NCBI GenBank assembly: GCA_034436375.1
Contig: DAOTVS010000137.1
Span: 1 to 14,310, forward strand
Direction of reading: 5' to 3'
Source of the DNA: DAOTVS01 sp034436375
Lineage (GTDB): Bacteria; Chloroflexota; Anaerolineae; SpSt-313
Length of the DNA stretch: 14,310 nt
Shown: positions 11,734 to 14,310 of the stretch, piece after piece
Layout: each line of letters opens with the position of its first letter
Position numbering within the stretch: the stretch's first letter is position 1
Program-made: the position numbers and the translations under genes
The notes under the pieces: generated by a model
The model's database searches: none
Seen by the model: the letters and a program-made list of their open reading frames with translations, nothing else
What the model was told of the DNA's origin: nothing

Positions 11734-14238
11734 ATGGCCAACAAATTTGATCGCTTCACCAAGCGAGCGCGCGAAACCCTGACCTACGCTCAGGAAGAAG
11801 CTTTGCGCCTTGGCCACACTCACATCGGGACAGAACATCTGCTTCTCGGTTTGCTCCGGGAAGGCGAAGGCGTTGCTGCCAAGGTCCTGGGCGATCTTGG
11901 TCTGAATCTGTCTCGTGCCCGCGACGCCGTTGAGCGCTATACTGGCCGCGGCAACCGGACGCCGGGCGGGCGCGTCGAGTTGGCGCCCTCAACCAAGCAC
12001 GTGATCGAGTTGGCTGTTGATGAGGCTCGGCGTTTGGGCCATCATTATATTGGCACCGAACACCTGCTGCTCGGCCTGAGCCGAGAATCTGAAGGTATGG
12101 CGGTTGGTATCTTGGAATCTTTGGGTGTGACTCTGGATCAGGTGCGAGAGCGCACTATGCAGGCCCTGCGCGAGGGTTCCTCGGCGGGCGGAAACCAGCC
12201 TGATCGGGGCGCCGCTTCCGGCGCACCGGCCAGCGCCAAGGGACAATCCTTGCTCGATCAGCTCGGCGTCGATCTGACGGCCGAAGCCCGCGCCGGCCGG
12301 CTTGACCCAGTCATCGGCCGCCAGCGCGAGATTGAGCGCGTGATCCAGATCCTGTCGCGCCGCACCAAGAACAACCCGGCCCTGATCGGCGAGCCCGGCG
12401 TTGGCAAGACGGCCATCGTTGAGGGCATCGCCCAGCGCATTATCAGCGGAGAGACGCCCGACTCGCTTCTGAACAAGCGGGTGGTGCGCCTGGATGTGGG
12501 CTCACTGGTCGCCGGTACGATGTACCGTGGCCAGTTCGAAGAGCGGCTGAAACGCGTGATCGACGAGATAAAGAACAGCGATACGATTATCTTTATTGAT
12601 GAGCTGCACATGCTGGTCGGCGCTGGCGCTGCAGGTAGCTCGGTCGATGCGGCCAATATCCTCAAGCCGGCCCTGTCGCGCGGCGAGCTGCAGTGCATCG
12701 GGGCGACGACCCTGAACGAGTATCGCAAGCACATCGAGAGCGATGCGGCCCTGGAACGCCGTTTCCAGCCGGTCATCGTGGATGAGCCGTCGGTTGATGA
12801 GACCATCGAGATCCTGAAGGGTGTGCGCTCGCGCTATGAGGAGCACCACCAGCTGGAGATCACCGACCAGGCCCTGATTTCGGCGGCCCACCTGGCGGCG
12901 CGCTATGTGCCCGATCGCTTCCTGCCCGACAAGGCAATCGACCTGATCGACGAGGCGGCTTCGCGCGTGCGCGTGTACAAGGCCTTCCGTACCATGGGTG
13001 TGCGCGAGACCTTCCGTGAGCTGCGCGCGGTGCAGCAGCAAAAGCAGGAGGCGTTTGCCGCCGAGCGCTTTGACGATGCGCTCTCGCTGCGGCAGGAGGA
13101 AGACTCCCTGCGCACCAAGCTGGAGCAGTTGCGCCTGAGCTGGCGCGACTCTACCGAAGGCGAAGGCTTGCGCGTCACCGAAGAGGATGTCGCCGAGATC
13201 GTGGCGATGTGGACGGGCGTGCCCGTAACCCGCATCGCCGGCGAGGAATCTAGCCGCTTGCTGAAGATGGAAGAGGACCTGCACGGGCGGATCATCGGCC
13301 AGGACGAGGCCGTCGCCACGGTCGCCAAGGCCGTGCGCCGGGCCCGCGCCGGGCTGAAGGACCCGCGGCGACCGATCGGTTCCTTCATCTTCCTGGGGCC
13401 CACCGGCGTCGGCAAGACCGAGCTGGCCAAGTCCCTGGCCGAGTTTATGTTTGGCAGCGAGGATGCGCTGATTCAGCTGGACATGTCTGAGTTCATGGAG
13501 CGGCATACCGTGTCGCGCCTGGTGGGCGCGCCTCCAGGATATGTTGGGTACGAGGAAGCCGGCCAGCTGACCGAAGCCATCCGTCGGCGCCCCTACTCGG
13601 TGATCTGTTTTGATGAGGTGGAAAAGGCCCACCCTGAGGCTTTCAACATGCTCCTGCAGATCATGGAAGACGGGCACCTGTCGGATGCCAAGGGCCACAA
13701 GGTCGATTTCCGTAACTCGATCATCATCATGACCTCCAACATTGGGGCCGAATACCTGGGCCGCGACATGTCCATCGGCTTTAACCTGGCCAGGGATGAG
13801 GCCGAGACGGCGGAACAGAACTATCAGCACATGCGCGACAAGATCCTGGCGGAGCTGAAGCGGACCTTCCGGCCCGAGTTCCTGAACCGCCTGGATGCAG
13901 TGGTCGTCTTCCATCGCCTGACGAAGGAAGACATCCGCGCCATTGTGGACTTGAACCTGAGCCGCGTGGCCAAGCGTGTCGAGGAGCATAATGTGACCCT
14001 CGAGTTCACCGCGGAGGCCAAGGAGTTGCTGGCCGAGAAGGGCTACGAGCCCCAGTTCGGGGCACGGCCTCTGCGCCGGGTCATCCAGCAGATGGTCGAG
14101 GACCCGCTGTCGGAGGTTATCCTGCAGTCGGATCTGCCCGAGCACCCGGTGATCCATATCGATCGCCAGGGCGATGAGCTGACCCTGACTCCACGGAGTC
14201 AGGAGGAAGCGGCAGAGACCACGGCGTTGGCGAAGTGA
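11734..14238 (+). CDS. clpC: ClpC, AAA+ unfoldase subunit of the Clp protease
   Basis: ClpC hexamers use ATP to unfold proteins and thread them into the ClpP peptidase. The 834 residues give the full architecture: a double Clp-N domain (about 4-145, repeats with HTHIGTEHLLLGLL and HHYIGTEHLLLGLS), a Gly/Ala linker, AAA+ domain 1 with Walker A GEPGVGKT (219-226), Walker B IIFIDE (285-290) and ERRF (341-344), a short middle domain with a UVR-like segment (about 425-460, EAFAAERFDDALSLRQEED), and AAA+ domain 2 with Walker A GPTGVGKT (555-562), Walker B VICFDE (623-628) and GARPLRR (776-782). The short middle domain and the IGF tripeptide at 681-683, which fits the ClpP-docking loop, favour ClpC over ClpB. 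AGGAAG seven bases before ATG supports the start. The tail is short and Ala/Glu-rich. The gene has its own promoter and long leader and is probably monocistronic. Confidence 0.96.
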   Translation: MANKFDRFTKRARETLTYAQEEALRLGHTHIGTEHLLLGLLREGEGVAAKVLGDLGLNLSRARDAVERYTGRGNRTPGGRVELAPSTKHVIELAVDEARRLGHHYIGTEHLLLGLSRESEGMAVGILESLGVTLDQVRERTMQALREGSSAGGNQPDRGAASGAPASAKGQSLLDQLGVDLTAEARAGRLDPVIGRQREIERVIQILSRRTKNNPALIGEPGVGKTAIVEGIAQRIISGETPDSLLNKRVVRLDVGSLVAGTMYRGQFEERLKRVIDEIKNSDTIIFIDELHMLVGAGAAGSSVDAANILKPALSRGELQCIGATTLNEYRKHIESDAALERRFQPVIVDEPSVDETIEILKGVRSRYEEHHQLEITDQALISAAHLAARYVPDRFLPDKAIDLIDEAASRVRVYKAFRTMGVRETFRELRAVQQQKQEAFAAERFDDALSLRQEEDSLRTKLEQLRLSWRDSTEGEGLRVTEEDVAEIVAMWTGVPVTRIAGEESSRLLKMEEDLHGRIIGQDEAVATVAKAVRRARAGLKDPRRPIGSFIFLGPTGVGKTELAKSLAEFMFGSEDALIQLDMSEFMERHTVSRLVGAPPGYVGYEEAGQLTEAIRRRPYSVICFDEVEKAHPEAFNMLLQIMEDGHLSDAKGHKVDFRNSIIIMTSNIGAEYLGRDMSIGFNLARDEAETAEQNYQHMRDKILAELKRTFRPEFLNRLDAVVVFHRLTKEDIRAIVDLNLSRVAKRVEEHNVTLEFTAEAKELLAEKGYEPQFGARPLRRVIQQMVEDPLSEVILQSDLPEHPVIHIDRQGDELTLTPRSQEEAAETTALAK

Positions 14239-14269
14239 TGCGTAATCCGTGATCCGTAATGCGCGATAC
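14235..14269 (+). repeat. Five degenerate heptanucleotide repeats at the clpC 3' end
   Basis: Consecutive heptamers read GTGATGC, GTAATCC, GTGATCC, GTAATGC and GCGATAC, with consensus GTRATSC. The first begins on the last base of the final Lys codon and supplies the TGA stop. The array may decay into the bases after 14269. The remaining 41 bases to the window edge show no gene. Confidence 0.7.
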
Positions 14270-14310
14270 GACCGTGTTTCGCGCAGCAGGCAAGCGCGGA
14301 CCGGGGAATA

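Noticed and set aside
12502..14157. Long minus-strand open frame opposite clpC
   Set aside because: ClpC is complete on the plus strand; the antisense product is low-complexity and has no family features.

Overview
The window looks like a chromosomal housekeeping segment of a GC-rich bacterium, most likely a member of Chloroflexota (Anaerolineae-like). The pointers are a small membrane protein with a long Pro/Thr-rich linker before a beta-sandwich domain, a four-domain S1 protein next to ClpC, and the general codon and GC character. This placement is inference from protein style only; no rRNA or other taxonomic marker is present. I see no mobile element, CRISPR array or phage gene.

Layout: everything from the left edge to about 9345 is on the minus strand, and everything from 10092 to the right edge is on the plus strand. 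The divergent junction lies at about 9500-9572. Reading the minus block in its own direction: (i) a four-gene unit 9345 to 6505, made of a TraR/DksA-type zinc-finger protein, a two-helix membrane protein with a Pro/Thr linker and Ig-like domain, CorA, and a PAP2-family phosphatase whose start overlaps the corA stop; (ii) a GT4 glycosyltransferase (6254-5058) with its own putative -10; (iii) a unit of Rel, the (p)ppGpp synthetase/hydrolase (4983-2833), behind a clear promoter, followed 25 bp later by a 594-residue membrane protein (2807-1023) built from tandem ~65-residue tryptophan-rich repeats; (iv) a short-chain dehydrogenase (812 to beyond the left edge).

The plus block holds a four-domain S1 RNA-binding protein (10092-11399) and full-length ClpC (11734-14238). 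Each has its own promoter. A 334-bp hairpin-rich gap separates them. A run of degenerate heptanucleotide repeats starts inside the clpC stop codon.

Together these genes read as growth and stress control: Rel makes and degrades the alarmone (p)ppGpp, a DksA-like protein could modify RNA polymerase, S1 acts in translation, and ClpC unfolds proteins for ClpP. CorA, PAP2 and the glycosyltransferase act on ion balance and the envelope.

The least explained parts are: a consensus plus-strand promoter (9544-9572) carrying a dyad and followed by about 450 bp of structured, apparently non-coding sequence (a candidate small RNA or leader); the tandem-repeat membrane protein behind Rel; a Rel enzyme with an EFDD synthetase motif alongside an intact hydrolase site; the dyad-containing clpC promoter and leader; and the heptad repeats at the clpC 3' end.
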